A stretch of 5,911 nucleotides of DNA from CAISIP01 sp039934375 (GTDB lineage: Bacteria; Pseudomonadota; Gammaproteobacteria; Burkholderiales; Burkholderiaceae_C), in the NCBI GenBank assembly GCA_039934375.1, contig JBDTMH010000266.1, positions 1 to 5,911 of the forward strand, read 5' to 3'. The position numbers and the translations under genes were made by a program. The notes under the pieces were generated by a model. It ran no database searches. It had not been told where the DNA came from and saw nothing but the letters and a program-made list of their open reading frames with translations. This document shows positions 5,263 to 5,911 of this stretch, piece by piece; position 1 is the first letter of the stretch, and every line of letters starts with the position of its first letter.

Positions 5263-5650
5263 TCAAGTCGACGCCTGCCACAGCCGCGCGAAGTCAAACG
5301 AAAGCTGGCGGTGATGCCGAATGGACAACGTGTACACAGTGGCACTGGTATCCATGGCCGCGTACAGCATGAGGTCGTCACCGTGCAGGTACTCGCGCAG
5401 TGCGCTCGCAGCGCCGGCCGGCAGCGCTGCTAAATGAGGCCAGTGCTTCGGCCGATTGCGGAGGGTTGTCCAGGTACCGTCGGCCAATGCGCGAGAACCG
5501 CGCCAGGTTGGGGATCACCGTGGCACGCAGTTCGACCAGCAGGTCGTCGAAGGCAACGGCCGCGTCCGCTTCGTTCAAGAACGCCTCGATGACGTTCAGG
5601 CGCTCCAGGCAGCTCGCGGTCAGCTCGACCCGGTAGACATCCTCAGCCAC
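5263..5650 (-). pseudogene. RelE/ParE-family toxin gene, broken by a frameshift
   Basis: Minus-strand gene for a type II toxin of the RelE/ParE superfamily. From a GTG at 5650-5648 one frame gives VAEDVYRVELTASCLERLN, then IEAFLNEADAAVAFDDLL, ATVIPNLARFSRIGRRYLD and NPPQSAEALAS. The protein then continues only in the next frame as LAALPAGAASALREYLHG, DDLMLYAA, VYTLSIRHHRQLSFDFARLW, stopping at 5265-5263. The span of 388 nt is 129 codons plus one base, so removing one base restores a normal 128-residue toxin. The simplest site is one extra T in the TTT run (plus-strand AAA, 5432-5434), which would read EALASLAALPAG. As it stands, translation ends at 5378 after 90 residues, losing the C-terminal strand and helix that normally complete the ParE fold. 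The start overlaps the antitoxin stop by 8 nt. A sequencing error in the homopolymer is possible. Confidence 0.85.
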
Positions 5651-5911
5651 GCTTCTTGGCGGTTTTGCCGGTCGTCGCGCCAGCGCGGCGCTGCTGGAGC
5701 CTGGCGAGGGCGGCATCCGCCCCGTAGGTGCGGCCAGCCTCGATGTCGGCCAGGCCACGCCTGGCGTCGTCGAGCAGCAGCAGGTGGATGCGCTCGCGAT
5801 CCAGGCGGTGGTCGTAGTCGAGCCGGTCGGCGTCGATCAGCGCAACGTAGCTTTCACCGTTCTTGGTGATGATTTTTTCGGCGCCGGCCTTGGCTTGGTC
5901 GGCGAGTTCGG
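5643..5911 (-). CDS. Phd/YefM-family antitoxin (partial, 5' end outside window)
   Basis: Minus-strand frame entering from the right edge and ending at TGA (5645-5643). It gives 88 visible residues: ELADQAKAGAEKIITKNGE, then SYVALIDADRLDYDHRLDRE, RIHLLLLDDARRGLADIEAG and a basic tail ending GKTAKKRG. The start matches the N-terminal DNA-binding half of Phd/YefM antitoxins (a 'LSELADQA..G...IITKNG' strand-helix pattern followed by a 'VALIDADRLD' strand). The rest is the helical toxin-neutralising region. Perhaps 10-20 N-terminal residues lie beyond the window. Such antitoxins bind and neutralise the toxin and repress their own operon. The toxin GTG start lies within its last codons (8-nt overlap), a normal coupled arrangement. 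No break is seen in the visible part. Because the partner toxin is frameshifted, the antitoxin may now act only as a DNA-binding protein. Confidence 0.88.
   Translation of the reverse strand, partial: ELADQAKAGAEKIITKNGESYVALIDADRLDYDHRLDRERIHLLLLDDARRGLADIEAGRTYGADAALARLQQRRAGATTGKTAKKRG

Noticed and set aside
4710..5381. 223-residue minus-strand frame spanning the gap and parts of two genes
   Set aside because: It overlaps the 152-residue gene and the toxin relic in other frames and shows no known domain, with codon use unlike the real genes.
1..5911. CRISPR array, tRNA or insertion sequence
   Set aside because: No regularly spaced repeats, no cloverleaf-like sequence and no transposase motifs were seen on either strand.

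Overview
The window is GC-rich and gene-dense, with strongly GC-biased third codon positions. The gene families and the ParE/Phd-type toxin-antitoxin sequence suggest a beta- or gammaproteobacterium, possibly of the Xanthomonas/Rhodanobacter/Stenotrophomonas type. No rRNA or other phylogenetic marker is present, so this is an inference.

Layout. Positions 1-248 are mostly non-coding and may hold the last codons of an upstream gene. Positions 249-3247 hold a tight five-gene plus-strand cluster. In order these are an ArsP/DUF318-type permease with a TPFCSCS cysteine motif, a small DUF2892-like membrane protein with an unusual tail, a 78-residue CxxC thioredoxin-fold protein, a one-cysteine OsmC-like protein, and a cation diffusion facilitator (CDF) metal exporter. 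The CDF start codon overlaps the OsmC stop codon as GTGA. The spacings (43, 23 and 24 nt, then a 4-nt overlap) point to one transcript. Together the genes read as a metal(loid) efflux and thiol-redox module: two exporters bracket small redox proteins that could reduce or deliver a thiophilic substrate.

Positions 3248-3633 carry no intact gene. On the minus strand there is a recognisable but broken C-terminal remnant of a class I fructose-bisphosphate aldolase. A SOUL-family heme-binding protein with a signal peptide (3634-4296) and an unrecognised 152-residue protein (4460-4918) follow on the plus strand. The latter has a C-terminal segment loosely like the toxin-binding domain of MbcA/ParS antitoxins.

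Positions 4919-5262 are a non-coding gap with short palindromes. The right end, on the minus strand, is a type II toxin-antitoxin operon. It holds a Phd/YefM-like antitoxin, cut by the window edge, and a RelE/ParE toxin gene disrupted by a single-base frameshift, most simply one extra T in a TTT run.

The most notable items are the thiol-redox/metal efflux operon, the frameshifted toxin beside an apparently open antitoxin, and the antisense aldolase relic. I found no CRISPR array, tRNA, rRNA or intact mobile element.
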